64,000 nt of DNA from Urechidicola croceus (GCF_001761325.1 NZ_CP017478.1:2935501-2999500); one strand, 5' to 3'; shown: positions 1 through 10,704, counted from the first letter of the stretch. Notes: generated from the letters alone by a model not told the origin. A program made the numbers and translations.

Positions 1-457
1 TGTCATGGTTATTTCCTTTCATGTTACCTGCATTACTTACATAAATATCCAACAATCCATCTTGATTGATGTCAACCATATTTACACCAGTAGACCAAGG
101 TTTATTTCCAACAACACCAGCACTTTCAGTAATATCTTCAAATTCAAAATTACCTTTGTTTAAATAGAGTTTATTTGGAGCCATATTTCCTGTTAAGTAA
201 ATATCTGGCAAACTATCATTGTTTATGTCGCCAATTGCAACTCCACCACCATTGTAAAAATTACGGTATTTAAAGATGTTAAAATTCTTTTGATTTTTAA
301 CTTCGTTGATGAAATCAATTCCAGTTTCTTCTGATGAAAGAAGTGTAAATAACGTTTCTGCTTTTTCTTTTTTAACAACTTTTTCATCATTCTTGGTAGA
401 GCAAGAAGAAACTGCAAAAAAGAGGATAATTACATGTATGTATTTTATAAATTTCAT
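1..457 (-). CDS. VCBS/FG-GAP repeat lipoprotein, UnbV family (partial, N-terminal part)
   Basis: The reading frame starts at the ATG at 457-455 and runs off the window edge, so only about 152 N-terminal residues are visible. The N-terminus is a lipoprotein signal: a Lys-containing start, a hydrophobic stretch, and a VSSC lipobox with Cys19. Two Asp-rich VCBS/FG-GAP motifs follow (GDINNDSLPDIY and VDINQDGLLDIY), as in beta-propeller proteins with a C-terminal ASPIC/UnbV domain. The start lies 3 bases after the stop of the next upstream gene, a paralogue (461-3712), so the two are probably co-transcribed. Such lipoproteins often accompany SusC/SusD systems and are thought to sit on the cell surface, but their exact role is unknown. 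Confidence 0.85.
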   Translation of the reverse strand, partial: MKFIKYIHVIILFFAVSSCSTKNDEKVVKKEKAETLFTLLSSEETGIDFINEVKNQKNFNIFKYRNFYNGGGVAIGDINNDSLPDIYLTGNMAPNKLYLNKGNFEFEDITESAGVVGNKPWSTGVNMVDINQDGLLDIYVSNAGNMKGNNHD

Positions 458-460
458 GAG

Positions 461-3400
461 TTAATTAAGTTCTTTAGTTAAAAAGATAGGTGTATTATTA
501 TTTATACCAATTATGTATTGGTCAGTGCCATTAATTTTAATTTTTTCGATAGATCTTGCTGGTCCTTGAATGTTAAAATTCTGATTCTTCTTTTCTGTAA
601 AAAAACCTTTTTTATCATTCAATAATAATACTCCGTGAGAAGCATCAAATCTACCTAACTGCGTACTTATTTCATAATTATTACCAATTAAAAGTAGGTC
701 TGGAAATTGATCATTATTAAAATCGTCAATTACAATGTCAAATACATTTGAAACTTGAGCCATAAACGGTAGTTCATGTTTTTCAAAAGTATTATTTCCG
801 TTATTTTTAAAATAGCAAGAAGCCAATTCATAAACTTCTTTTTTCAAAGAAGTACTCAATTTTTCCTTTGAAAATAAATCTGTAAAATCAGCATTTGCAA
901 AATCAGCATAGGATAAATATTTCTTGTTTAGAAATGGCATTTGTTTCACCAATTCATCTTTTGAGGCAAATGGTGTTTCTTCTCCTTGATAATAATATGT
1001 TACAAGTGATTCAACACGTCCATTATCATCGAAATCCTGACTGTATAATGTAATTGGCTCTTTAGACGAGGCATTTAATCTTGAATTTAAGCCCCAATTT
1101 CCAGAAATGATATCCAAATCTCCATCTTTGTCAAAATCTTCAACTATTACTGAATTCCACCAACCATTGGATTCATTTAAATTGTTGTTTTTTTGTAACT
1201 CTAGTTGCTTGCCATTATTTATAAAAATAGAAATTGGCATCCAATGGCCTACGGCAATGGCGTCTTGTAGTTTATCTCCGTTCATATCTATCCAAACTAT
1301 GTCTTGAATATTACCAATCGTTTCAAATTCTTCAGCAAATATTGAAGTTATATTCTTAAAACTTCCTTTTCCGTCGTTTTCAAAAATATATTGAGTAGGA
1401 GTGACACCAAATTTCCAAGGTTGAAGGTTTGAGCAAATATTAATATCCAAATCACCATCATTATCAATATCAACGGCTTTAACTTTTGATGCATTAACAG
1501 CGATATTTTGAAACTGAATGGAATCTTTAGTGAATACACCATTTTTATTAATGTATAATCTCGGTCTTAAAGGTTTTCCATTTCTGAATTCATTTCCGCC
1601 ACTGACAACAAGCAAGTCTTTGAATCCATCATTATTTGCATCAAAAAACACTTGTGAAACATCTTCATTTATGGCATCGTGTTCAAAAATATTATTTTGA
1701 GAACTTTGGAATTCACCATTTGTTTGTTGAATATTCAGTTGAGAAGCTTGTCTTTTTCCTCCACTGATAAATATATCTTCTAAACTATCATTGTTAACAT
1801 CTACAATAGAAATTTCAGGGCCAAGATTTGTACTTGCATATGGGATTAAAGGATCACGATTAAATTCTACACTAGAACCATCTTTATGTTTAAAATTCAA
1901 AAGGTTAGAAGTATTAGTAAGTAAACCTTTAGTTAGGGTTGAAAAAATAGAGTAATAATCATCAAAAGCATCATAATAGTTGATAGTTAATTCTTGATTT
2001 GACTTAATATTTCTTATAGTTTGGTATTTTTTATCTGACCAAATAATGTGTATAGAATCAATTAGATTTACTTTTCCTAGTCCGAAATGTAATTCAGGTT
2101 GAACTGAGGATAAGTATCCTCTTGTACTATAGTTTTCTTGAGAAATAGTTAAACTATCACTATAAATTTTGACTTTAGCGCCTAGCCCAAATTTGTTTTT
2201 ATCACTTCCCTTTAATTTAATTTTTAAATAACTTGATTCAATATTTATAGATTTGTTTTCGATTACATGAGCAATCTCATTGACGTTATTCACAACAATA
2301 TCTAAATCACCATCATTATCTAAATCAGCATACGTTGCTCCATTGCTAAAGGAGTTTGGAGTGTCTTCAGAAGTTTTATTTTTGAAAGTATTATTTCCAT
2401 TATTTTTAAAAAAGTAATTTGCTGTTTTCTTTTGAGGTAGTTCATCAATTATGGATAAATCTTCCTTTGACATTCCTTGATTTATTTTCTTTTGAATTTT
2501 TTCATTTGAGACAAAATTGATAAAATCCATATCATTCGTAGCACCAAAAATACCATTGGTTATATACATATCTTTAAATCCATCATTATCAAAATCGGCA
2601 ATTAAAGGACACCATGACCATTCCGAAGCCGCAATTCCACTTTGAAAACCAATTTCGCTAAAGATTGAACTGCCCAAATTCAAGTGTAATGTGTTTTGCA
2701 TGTATTGAGGCGAATATCCATTTTTTAAGTAATATTCATATGTTGGATACGCATATTCTAAACCTGAAGTTTTATATGTTTTTAAATTTTCTGGAAGCAT
2801 ATCCAAAGAAATAATATCCATATTTCCATCATTGTTGATATCATCTATGGCATTACCCATAGAAAAATGAGTTGTATGTCCTATGGATGTGTTGTCATTT
2901 GAAATTACCTCTTTGAATGTTTTATCACCTTGATTGATGTATAAATAATCATTTTCAAAAAAATCATTTCCAACATAAATATCTTGAAAACCATCATTGT
3001 TTATATCGCTTATTGACGCCCCTAATCCATACCCAATCTTTCCTTGATAAATCTTGGATTTTTCTGTCACATCAACATATTTTCCATTTATATTTTCAAA
3101 TAATTTATCACCAGAATATTTGTCAATTTCTTTTCTTTTATCACCTTTTCCATAAGTTCTATTAGGATGTGTAGAATGATTTAATAGAAACATGTCTAAA
3201 TCTCCATCTGCATCAAAATCAAAAAAGGAGGCTTGTGTTGAAAAACCTCTAAAATCTAAACCATAAGATGTTGCATCTTCTTTAAAAGTTGGAATTCCAT
3301 TTTGAATACCTTGATTTATGTATAAGAGATTTTGACCTTCAATATGTCTATAATTTCCAATTTTACAGATATAAATATCTAATAATCCATCATTATTGAT

Positions 3401-3712
3401 ATCTATATTAGTAACACCAGTAGTCCAAGGTTCTTTATTTTGTATTCCAGAATCAACAGTGATATCTTTAAATTGTAAATTACCTTGGTTTAAGTATAAT
3501 TTGTCATCCGTTTGATTTCCTGTAAAATAAAGATCAATCAATCCGTCATTATTAAAATCGGCACTTGAAACTCCTCCGCCATTATAGTAATATAAATAGT
3601 TTAAAATGTTTAGTTGAGGAGTATGAGTTAAGGTGTTTTTAAAGTTTATCCCAGTATTAGATTTAATCGTGAAAAGAGATTTGTCATTATTTTGGCAAGC
3701 AAATAATAACAT
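461..3712 (-). CDS. ASPIC/UnbV and VCBS repeat surface lipoprotein
   Basis: From the first ATG the protein has 1083 residues. Repeated Asp-rich motifs of the type DFNNDGLIDLYFTGN mark VCBS/FG-GAP blades along the whole length, consistent with calcium-binding beta-propellers. A typical ASPIC/UnbV segment lies at about residues 555-625 (GLGAKVKIY, then YSTRGYLSSVQPELHFGLG). From the ATG at 3712 only MLLFAC precedes the lipobox Cys, which is too short for a signal peptide. The open frame continues upstream with KVNQNIILILC, a good signal core, but it holds no ATG, GTG or TTG. An ATC at 3751-3749 sits where a start would be expected. Either a rare start codon is used or the start has been lost. 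Confidence 0.85.
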   Translation of the reverse strand: MLLFACQNNDKSLFTIKSNTGINFKNTLTHTPQLNILNYLYYYNGGGVSSADFNNDGLIDLYFTGNQTDDKLYLNQGNLQFKDITVDSGIQNKEPWTTGVTNIDINNDGLLDIYICKIGNYRHIEGQNLLYINQGIQNGIPTFKEDATSYGLDFRGFSTQASFFDFDADGDLDMFLLNHSTHPNRTYGKGDKRKEIDKYSGDKLFENINGKYVDVTEKSKIYQGKIGYGLGASISDINNDGFQDIYVGNDFFENDYLYINQGDKTFKEVISNDNTSIGHTTHFSMGNAIDDINNDGNMDIISLDMLPENLKTYKTSGLEYAYPTYEYYLKNGYSPQYMQNTLHLNLGSSIFSEIGFQSGIAASEWSWCPLIADFDNDGFKDMYITNGIFGATNDMDFINFVSNEKIQKKINQGMSKEDLSIIDELPQKKTANYFFKNNGNNTFKNKTSEDTPNSFSNGATYADLDNDGDLDIVVNNVNEIAHVIENKSINIESSYLKIKLKGSDKNKFGLGAKVKIYSDSLTISQENYSTRGYLSSVQPELHFGLGKVNLIDSIHIIWSDKKYQTIRNIKSNQELTINYYDAFDDYYSIFSTLTKGLLTNTSNLLNFKHKDGSSVEFNRDPLIPYASTNLGPEISIVDVNNDSLEDIFISGGKRQASQLNIQQTNGEFQSSQNNIFEHDAINEDVSQVFFDANNDGFKDLLVVSGGNEFRNGKPLRPRLYINKNGVFTKDSIQFQNIAVNASKVKAVDIDNDGDLDINICSNLQPWKFGVTPTQYIFENDGKGSFKNITSIFAEEFETIGNIQDIVWIDMNGDKLQDAIAVGHWMPISIFINNGKQLELQKNNNLNESNGWWNSVIVEDFDKDGDLDIISGNWGLNSRLNASSKEPITLYSQDFDDNGRVESLVTYYYQGEETPFASKDELVKQMPFLNKKYLSYADFANADFTDLFSKEKLSTSLKKEVYELASCYFKNNGNNTFEKHELPFMAQVSNVFDIVIDDFNNDQFPDLLLIGNNYEISTQLGRFDASHGVLLLNDKKGFFTEKKNQNFNIQGPARSIEKIKINGTDQYIIGINNNTPIFLTKELN

Positions 3713-3794
3713 ACATAATATTAAGATGATATTTTGATTTACTTTTGTGATGGTTATAAATTAATCTTGAGTTGTATTTTTTATTATAAAATAG

Positions 3795-3824
3795 TAAAAA
3801 AGCCAACAAAAATTGCTGACTTTT
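3795..3824 (-). terminator. Terminator-like hairpin in the leader of the UnbV operon
   Basis: Read on the minus strand, AAGTCAGCAA can pair with TTGTTGGCTT as a 10-bp stem with two G-U wobbles, followed at once by a run of Ts. This is the form of a Rho-independent terminator pointing left. No minus-strand gene ends here: the gene to the right is on the plus strand and starts at 4000. The hairpin therefore lies just upstream of the UnbV gene, so it could be a leader attenuator or the end of a short RNA. It could also be chance in AT-rich DNA. Confidence 0.4.
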
Positions 3825-3999
3825 AAATGACATAAATCGTTTGAATAATTTGTCTAACTAACTGTTGCTAAAATACGATGAATTATGTTTCAAAAAGGTT
3901 AATCATAAGGTAAAAAGATTAATGAAAAGCTAATAGAATTAATAAAAGCATAACAAACCAATAAATTAGTCAATTTTTAAGTATTTTGCTGATGAAATC

Positions 4000-5268
4000 A
4001 TGAATAAAAGAAAATTATTTATTGTCATTTTTATCATTTCTGTAGTTGGTCTAGCATATATTCAATACCAATATTTAAGAATTGGACTGAATTTGGCAAA
4101 AGTTCAGTTTAATGAAAAAATAAGTAAAACGGCAGACGATATTAAGTTAACATTATCTGAAAGAAATCAATTAACTGTTTTGCTAGAAAAAGCAATTACT
4201 GATGATGAAACTTATTTTAAGTTAAGTATTGATAGTGTACAAGATGCATCAAAGTTTTTTTTGAATGATTATCTTAGTGAACAATTGGTTGCAAATGGTA
4301 TTAAAACAGATTTTGCTTATCAAATTTTCTCTAAAGATTCTGCCTATTATTTTAAATCAAAAAAAATAATTTCTAATGATGATATTATAAGTTATCCAAT
4401 TCAACTTGAAGGATATTTACCAGAAAAACTTGAAAAACGTTTAGTTCTTGAATTACAATTTGAAGACTTGAATAATTATTTCTTATTTCAACTTAATGGA
4501 TTGACAATTCCTAGTATATTGTTTATGTTGGCTATTATTACGGTCATATTTTGGGTGTTAAAATCTTTTTATTGGCAGCAAAATGTGATTACTACGACCA
4601 ATGAATTTATTAATAATCTTACTCATGAATTAAAAACTCCTGTCTTTTCAATTGGATTGGCAACAAAGATTTTAGAAAAGGGTTTGGATCAAGGTAAAAA
4701 ACATATATTAGATATCATTAATCAACAAAATGATAGATTGAAAAACCATATTGATAAAGTATTAGAATTGGCAAGTTTAGAGCAAAACAGAAGTGTTTTT
4801 GATTTGAAAATTATTGATTTTAAGCCGCAATTAGAAAAGTTATGTGAAGAATTTAAATTGTTTTCAAAAATTGAAGAAGTCAATTTTGATTATGTTTTGA
4901 TAGGTGAAAATTATAGTATTAGAGCAGAAATATTCCACCTAGAAAATGCAATTAATAATCTGCTTGATAATGCCAAAAAATACACTCTAAAAAACCCAAA
5001 AATTAAATTGGCAGCAAAAATCCAAGGTAGATATTTGGTAATTATAATTTCTGATAATGGTATTGGAATTGATAAAAAAGACGTGAATCGTATTTTTAAA
5101 AAATATTATAGAGTTGGAAACTCAACTATTCATGATGTGAAAGGATATGGTATTGGTTTAAACTATGTTAAAACAGTAATAAAAAAGCATAAGGGTTCAA
5201 TTGATGTTGAGAGTGAAGTGGGAGTCGGTACAAAAATGATAATTAAAATTCCAATTGATAAAAAATGA
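4000..5268 (+). CDS. Sensor histidine kinase
   Basis: This 422-residue membrane histidine kinase has one transmembrane segment at about residues 7-24, an extracytoplasmic sensor region to about 165, and a second membrane segment at about 170-195. The cytoplasmic half carries the H box (NNLTHELKTP, phospho-acceptor His), the N box (NAINNLLDNAKKY), G1 (DNGIGID) and G2 (GYGIGLNYV), so it looks catalytically complete. No HAMP or PAS domain is evident. The stop overlaps the ATG of the response regulator (ATGA), a sign of translational coupling. The signal it senses cannot be read from the sequence; the glycan loci and UnbV genes alongside are possible targets. Confidence 0.95.
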   Translation: MNKRKLFIVIFIISVVGLAYIQYQYLRIGLNLAKVQFNEKISKTADDIKLTLSERNQLTVLLEKAITDDETYFKLSIDSVQDASKFFLNDYLSEQLVANGIKTDFAYQIFSKDSAYYFKSKKIISNDDIISYPIQLEGYLPEKLEKRLVLELQFEDLNNYFLFQLNGLTIPSILFMLAIITVIFWVLKSFYWQQNVITTTNEFINNLTHELKTPVFSIGLATKILEKGLDQGKKHILDIINQQNDRLKNHIDKVLELASLEQNRSVFDLKIIDFKPQLEKLCEEFKLFSKIEEVNFDYVLIGENYSIRAEIFHLENAINNLLDNAKKYTLKNPKIKLAAKIQGRYLVIIISDNGIGIDKKDVNRIFKKYYRVGNSTIHDVKGYGIGLNYVKTVIKKHKGSIDVESEVGVGTKMIIKIPIDKK

Positions 5269-5960
5269 AGAAAAAATATAACATATTGTTAGTAGAAGAT
5301 GATACTTCATTAGGATATCTATTATCTGAATATTTGAAAATGAAAAATTTTAATATAGTTTGGGAAGTAGATAGTACCAACGCTTTAAGTCTTGTTAATG
5401 AAGAGGATTTTGATTTGATTATTTTAGATGTTATGATGCCTCAATTGGATGGTTTTTCATTAGCTAAAATGATAAAAGAACAATTTCCTCAAGTCCCATT
5501 TATATTTTTATCAGCACGCTCCTTAAAGATTGATGTTTTAAAAGGGTTTTCACTTGGAGCAGTAGATTATCTTAAAAAGCCAATAGATGAAGAGGAATTA
5601 GTGGTTCGGATAAATACTTTATTAGATAGGTTAACAAAACCAATGTTATCTAAAGTTGAGTCAAGTTTAGTTGAATTAGGAAAATATATATTTAATAGCA
5701 ATAATCTTCAATTGATATTTGATGGAGAAGTTATTCAATTGACACAAAGAGAAAGTAAATTATTGCAATTATTAGTAGAAAATAGAGAACAGATATGTTC
5801 ACATAAAGAAATACTAAATTCTATTTGGGGTAAGAATGATTATTTTAATAAAAAAAGTTTAAATGTATTTATTTCAAGACTAAGGAAATATTTATCAAAA
5901 GATAACAATATAAAAATTGAAAATATCCATAGTCAAGGTTTTATTCTTAAAATTTTATGA
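5265..5960 (+). CDS. OmpR-family DNA-binding response regulator
   Basis: The 231-residue protein has a CheY-like receiver (residues about 5-118) with acidic pocket residues E11, D12 and D13, phospho-acceptor Asp55 in LIILDVMMP, and the conserved Lys in LKKPI. A winged-helix DNA-binding domain follows (about 135-230, with LTQRESKLLQLL and a C-terminal IHSQGFILK hairpin). It overlaps the kinase gene by four bases and is surely its partner. The gene ends just before a strong bidirectional terminator, so the kinase and regulator form a two-gene operon. The regulon is unknown. Confidence 0.95.
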   Translation: MKKKYNILLVEDDTSLGYLLSEYLKMKNFNIVWEVDSTNALSLVNEEDFDLIILDVMMPQLDGFSLAKMIKEQFPQVPFIFLSARSLKIDVLKGFSLGAVDYLKKPIDEEELVVRINTLLDRLTKPMLSKVESSLVELGKYIFNSNNLQLIFDGEVIQLTQRESKLLQLLVENREQICSHKEILNSIWGKNDYFNKKSLNVFISRLRKYLSKDNNIKIENIHSQGFILKIL

Positions 5961-5963
5961 ATA

Positions 5964-5995
5964 AAAAATGCTCCTAATTTTAGGAGCATTTTTAT
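5964..5995. terminator. Bidirectional Rho-independent terminator
   Basis: The inverted repeat AAAAATGCTCCTA, loop ATTT, TAGGAGCATTTTT has 13-bp perfect arms, with A-runs on the left and T-runs on the right. It can therefore stop transcription both ways. It lies between the convergent response regulator gene and susD. Confidence 0.92.
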
Positions 5996-6020
5996 TTATT
6001 AAAATTAGAAACTTTATTAA

Positions 6021-7580
6021 TTAGTATCCTGGATTTTGCATTAAATTAGGATTTGATAATATAGCATTTGATGGAATAGGGAAAAGATTTTTAGTTTCAT
6101 CACCAATAGATTCAGGACTTTTAAATTCCCAATCTTTAGTGTATTGACCAAAACGAATTAAATCGTTTCTTCTCCACATTTCTTTATATAGCTCTCTACC
6201 TCTTTCATCAATCATATCCGTTTCAGAAAGTGAACTTAAAGGAGTAGCATCACGCATTGTGCGTAATTCATTTACTAATGTTAATGCATCTCCTCCACTA
6301 GCACCTCTCATAATAGCTTCAGCTTTCATTAAGTGAGCATCTGCATATCTAAACACAATTTCATGTTCAGTAAATGCTCCATTAATTGGGTGGTATTTTA
6401 TAGTTCTAATACCAGTTGCGTCATTATTTCCTACCAATCCCGGAAAATCACGAGTAAATTCTAAATCTGCACCTGCTCTATTTTTCTTTGGTTGACCATC
6501 AACTCCGTATTGTTTCCCAATTAGGAATCCATAACCGATACCATAGTTGCTTTCATCAGCATTTGTAGCGTCAGGCACCCATCCTCTTCTTTCTTCTTGT
6601 CCTGAGCCTACAACATTCGTATTAGCATCTCCTTCAAATAAGTCATAGAATTCTGATAGTGTTGTGAATCCATTCCATCCACCACCATCATTTCCAGGAG
6701 CGCCTTGAGAATAATGCATACCATTCCAAATTCTGTTACCTACACCTGTAGGTAACCACCAAATAGTTTCATTATCTGCATCTTGCTTGAAAATGTCAAA
6801 ATAACCATCTTCAATTGCAAAACCATCAGCGGCAATTGCATCAACTAAAGCAACTACTTCATTCATATTTCCTGTGTCAGCAGTACCAGTACCATCATAT
6901 ACATGAGCATTTAATAATACTTTTGCTTTTAAAAATCTTGCAGCAGCCTTTGTTCCTCTTTTTAATGCATCTCCACTTCCTGCAGTGGCATTAGGTAAAC
7001 CTGCTATTGCAACATCTAAATCAGCCAAAACAAAAGCCATAGCATCTGGTCTAGTCATTACCATAGGGTTGATTTCTGGACCTTCATCTGGTGCTCTAAA
7101 TGGTACTTGACCAAAATTATCCATTATAATAAACATTGCATATGCCCTTGCAAAACTTGCTAATGCAATTTGTTCAGCATTTGCATTACTTCTTGAATCA
7201 ATAATTTCAGATGCTCCAAAAATAGTTGAGTTCCAGTTATTCCATGCAGTTAATATATGTTGGTGGTTTGCATCCCATGTATGTTGGTGCAGAGTTCTCC
7301 ATATACCATTATCACCCCAATCTGTACCACGAGTTGGAATTAATAACTCATCTGTTGAAACTTCTGAAATTGCGTAGATGTTTGCTTGGTCACCTATACG
7401 GTTTAGACCATTATATATATTTGTAAGAGAAGATTCAACATCTTCAACACCGTCAAAACCGCCATCTGTAGATGTGTCAATTATAGAATCGGTTCCTTCA
7501 ATCTCTAAATTGGTACAAGAGATGATGAATATTGTTGATAATGACAACAATAAATACTTTTTAATTTGTTTTATTTTCAT
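6021..7580 (-). CDS. SusD/RagB-family glycan-binding lipoprotein (trehalose locus)
   Basis: The 519-residue protein begins with a lipoprotein signal ending in IISC (Cys22), so it is likely anchored in the outer membrane. Helical repeats typical of SusD follow, with the C-terminal RagB/SusD pattern: ERGRELYKEMWRRNDLIRFG, then FPIPSNAI and a final NPGY. SusD proteins form a lid over the matching SusC porin and bind the glycan. It lies 19 bp downstream of the susC gene (7600-10704) in the usual susC-susD order. The SusC partner carries an in-frame stop codon, so this SusD may have no working channel. Confidence 0.93.
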   Translation of the reverse strand: MKIKQIKKYLLLSLSTIFIISCTNLEIEGTDSIIDTSTDGGFDGVEDVESSLTNIYNGLNRIGDQANIYAISEVSTDELLIPTRGTDWGDNGIWRTLHQHTWDANHQHILTAWNNWNSTIFGASEIIDSRSNANAEQIALASFARAYAMFIIMDNFGQVPFRAPDEGPEINPMVMTRPDAMAFVLADLDVAIAGLPNATAGSGDALKRGTKAAARFLKAKVLLNAHVYDGTGTADTGNMNEVVALVDAIAADGFAIEDGYFDIFKQDADNETIWWLPTGVGNRIWNGMHYSQGAPGNDGGGWNGFTTLSEFYDLFEGDANTNVVGSGQEERRGWVPDATNADESNYGIGYGFLIGKQYGVDGQPKKNRAGADLEFTRDFPGLVGNNDATGIRTIKYHPINGAFTEHEIVFRYADAHLMKAEAIMRGASGGDALTLVNELRTMRDATPLSSLSETDMIDERGRELYKEMWRRNDLIRFGQYTKDWEFKSPESIGDETKNLFPIPSNAILSNPNLMQNPGY

Positions 7581-7599
7581 AATTCTTAATCTTTTTTAA

Positions 7600-10500
7600 T
7601 TAAAATGTAGCATTTATACCAAGTGTGAAAGTTCTTGGTTTTGGGAAACCTGTCCAGTCAATACCAGCAGTTGGAAGACTATTTAATAAGTCACCTCCAG
7701 CAGGTTGTACACTCACCTCAGGATCTAATCCACTATAATCTGTAATTAAGAATAGATTTTGACCTGTTAAAGAAAAACGTATACTTTTAAATCCTATTTG
7801 ATCTTTTAAAGGTACATTGTATCCTATACTTGCATTTTGTAATCTAATAAAATCGCCTTTTTCTAAAAACCTTGTAGAAACTGAAGCTGCAGCAGCACCT
7901 GATTCGCCATTTCCAATTACATCTTGTGTTACGTTACGCCCACCAGCAATTGATCCTGCAGTAAAGAACGCATTTTTAGTATTATTATAAACATGGAAAT
8001 CAAACTGCCCTGTAAAATATGCTGAAAAATCCCAGTTTTTATAAGACATATTCGTAGAGAATCCAGCATTAATATCTGGAATTGCATCTTTACCAACGAA
8101 TGTTTGATTATCTCCTATGGGTTGACCGTTAGCATCAAATCCTTCAAACTCTCTTAAGTAGTATGAGAATAATGGATAACCACCTGCTAAAATTTGAGCA
8201 TAGGCTCCAGATAGTCCTTGACCTCTAATAGTTCCAGCCTGAATTAATCCATCAAAGTCTTGTAATTCATTTGTGTTAAATGAAGTATTGAAAGATGCAT
8301 TCCAATTAAAATCATCTCCTTGTACAATATCATAAGCTATTGCAAACTCAACACCTTCATTTAAAATTGTACCATCTAAATTTGTAAAGAAAAACGGTTG
8401 TGGTGATGGTTGGGCAGCTTGAATTTGTAATAAGAAATCAGACGTTTCTTTTCTATAATAATCAACACTTCCAGATAAACGATCATTATTGAATCCAAAA
8501 TCTAGACCTGCTCCATAAGAAAATGTTTCTTCCCATTTAAGTGCAGGTTCTGCAAATGCAACAGCATTTGTACCAGGTATTGTTATTGAACCATCATTGG
8601 CAATAGCAGCTCCTGCATATCTTGTACGATTTACAAAGTTTCCATACCCTAACCCTTCTTGATTACCAGTTATACCAGCACTTACTCTTAGTTTTAATGT
8701 TGAAATATTCTCTGAAGAAATAAAATCTTCTTCATTTAATTTCCATGCAAAAGCTCCTGAAGGGAAATATCCATATTGATTATCTGATCCAAAACGGGAA
8801 GAACCATCAGCACGTAAAGTTGCTGTAAATAAATATTTATTTGACAGTGAGTAATTTACCCTACCAAAAAATGATTGTAATTCATCTGAGTTATCAAAGG
8901 TATCTCCAAATATAGAACTTACTGTTGTGTTTGGAGCAGCAACATTTGTAGTAGCTACCTCAGGGAATAACCTATTAACGAATACTTCTGTATCAGAAGA
9001 GCCTATTCCATATTGTTGGTAAGATCCATCAATAACACCTTCAATTTCATTGGCTGAATTTTCTAAACTATCACCCATACCATCTAAATCTGTTGTTCCA
9101 AATCCCCAGCCTATTACATTTCTTCCGTCTCTTTGGAAGTCTTGAAAAGAATACCCCACTAAAACATCTAAATTAGAATTTTCAAATTCTTTTTTATAGT
9201 TTAATGTTGCTTCTAATAAATTGTTTTTAGCGTTTAAATCATTAACAGACCCTCGACCATTTCCAGCAATTCCAGTTGTAAACCCAAATGTATTTGCAGA
9301 AATCATACTTTTTCTTGTAGACTCAGAAGCATCATAACCTAAGTTTACTTTACCAGTCAATTCTGAATTAAATTTGTATTCAACAGATCCATTTAATAAT
9401 AAACGATTTGTATTTGTTAAACTTTGATAGTTTTCTAAGATATTTGCTGGGTTTGGTAAACTTTCAGGATCAAAATTTGGGTTATTTGGCCAAGTTGGAT
9501 TGGCTGAATAAGCCATACCTAACAAATCTCCTCTAAATCCACCACTACCTGTTACTAAAGGAGCTTCGTCATTAATTCTTGAAACAGTTGCTTGAACATT
9601 AACAGTTAATTTATCATCTAAAAAACGATGCGTCCAATTTGCTCTTCCGGTAACACGTTCCATTGATGAATTTTCAACAACACCAAATTGTTTTCCGTAT
9701 CCAAAAGTTGCTCTAATATTTCCAGACCCATAATTTTGAGAATATGATAAGTTTTGGTTTTGAGAAGCAACAGATCTTGTTACTACTTTTTGCCAATCTG
9801 TATTTCCTCCAAAATCTTGTGTACTAGCGTTACCCCCATATGAAGTATAGGCTGCTAAATACTCATTTCTATCTAATAAATCATGTTCATTAGCAGGTTT
9901 AGCTATACTTAGGGATTATGAAAATTCAAAAACCCCTCCTGAACCAGCTTTACCACTTTTTGTAGTTATAATTACTACACCATTTGCACCTCTAGAACCA
10001 TAAATTGCTGTTGCAGAGGCATCTTTTAAAACTGAAATACTTTCAATATCTGAAGGGTTTAAAAAGTTTAATGGATTTCTAGATGTACTAGTACCACCTT
10101 CACCTCCAGTGATATCAGAACCGCCAGCAGAAATTGCATCACCTGCTAAAGGAACACCATCAACTACAAATAAAGGGTTGTTGTTCGATCTTACAGAGTT
10201 TGTACCTCTAATACGGATATCCATTCCAGCTCCAGGTTCACCACTTGTTTGTGTAATTTGTACACCAGCAGTTTTACCTTGTATTAATTGCTCTGGAGAG
10301 GCAATTACACCACCATTAAAATCTTCTGCAGAAACAGATGATACAGACCCTGTTGCATCTTTAACAGTTGTTGTACCATATCCGATTACTACAACTTCTT
10401 CAAGTTCATCGGCGTTAACAGAAAGCGTTACATTGATAGTGCTTTGACCATTAACAGGAATTTCTTGAGATTGATACCCAAGGGAACTAAATTGTAAAAT

Positions 10501-10704
10501 AGCATCTGAAGGTACATTACCCAATGAGTAATTACCATCAAAATCAGTTGCTGTACCATTGTTAGTACCTTTTACAATAACATTAGCTCCTGGAATTGGG
10601 CCGTTGTTATCAGAAACTGTACCTGATACGGTTTGTGCATATATAATCCCTCCAAGGAGAATAAATGCGCTAAAAAACACTTTTCTTAGTAGATTGTTCT
10701 TCAT
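7600..10704 (-). pseudogene. SusC/RagA-family TonB-dependent receptor interrupted by an in-frame TAA
   Basis: The gene is a full SusC of about 1,034 codons. It has a signal peptide, a carboxypeptidase-regulatory-like domain (TVSGTVSDNNGPIPGANV), a TonB-box region (EEVVVIGYG), a plug domain (DIRIRGTNSV, then NPLFVVDGVPL and LKDASATAIYG), a beta-barrel, and a terminal Phe in FTLGINATF. Codon 263 (9918-9916) is TAA, directly after GGVFEFS. The same frame stays open on the far side (SLSIAKPANEHDLL) until the normal stop at 7600. Two open pieces result: 10704-9916 (262 residues) and the part downstream, whose first ATG is at 9663. The arrangement is a single nonsense change with no frameshift. A sequencing error or readthrough cannot be excluded. 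Confidence 0.88.

Noticed and set aside
223-417. 64-codon open frame on the minus strand
   Set aside because: It is an out-of-frame shadow of the UnbV fragment at 1-457, which has the lipoprotein signal and VCBS motifs in the other frame.
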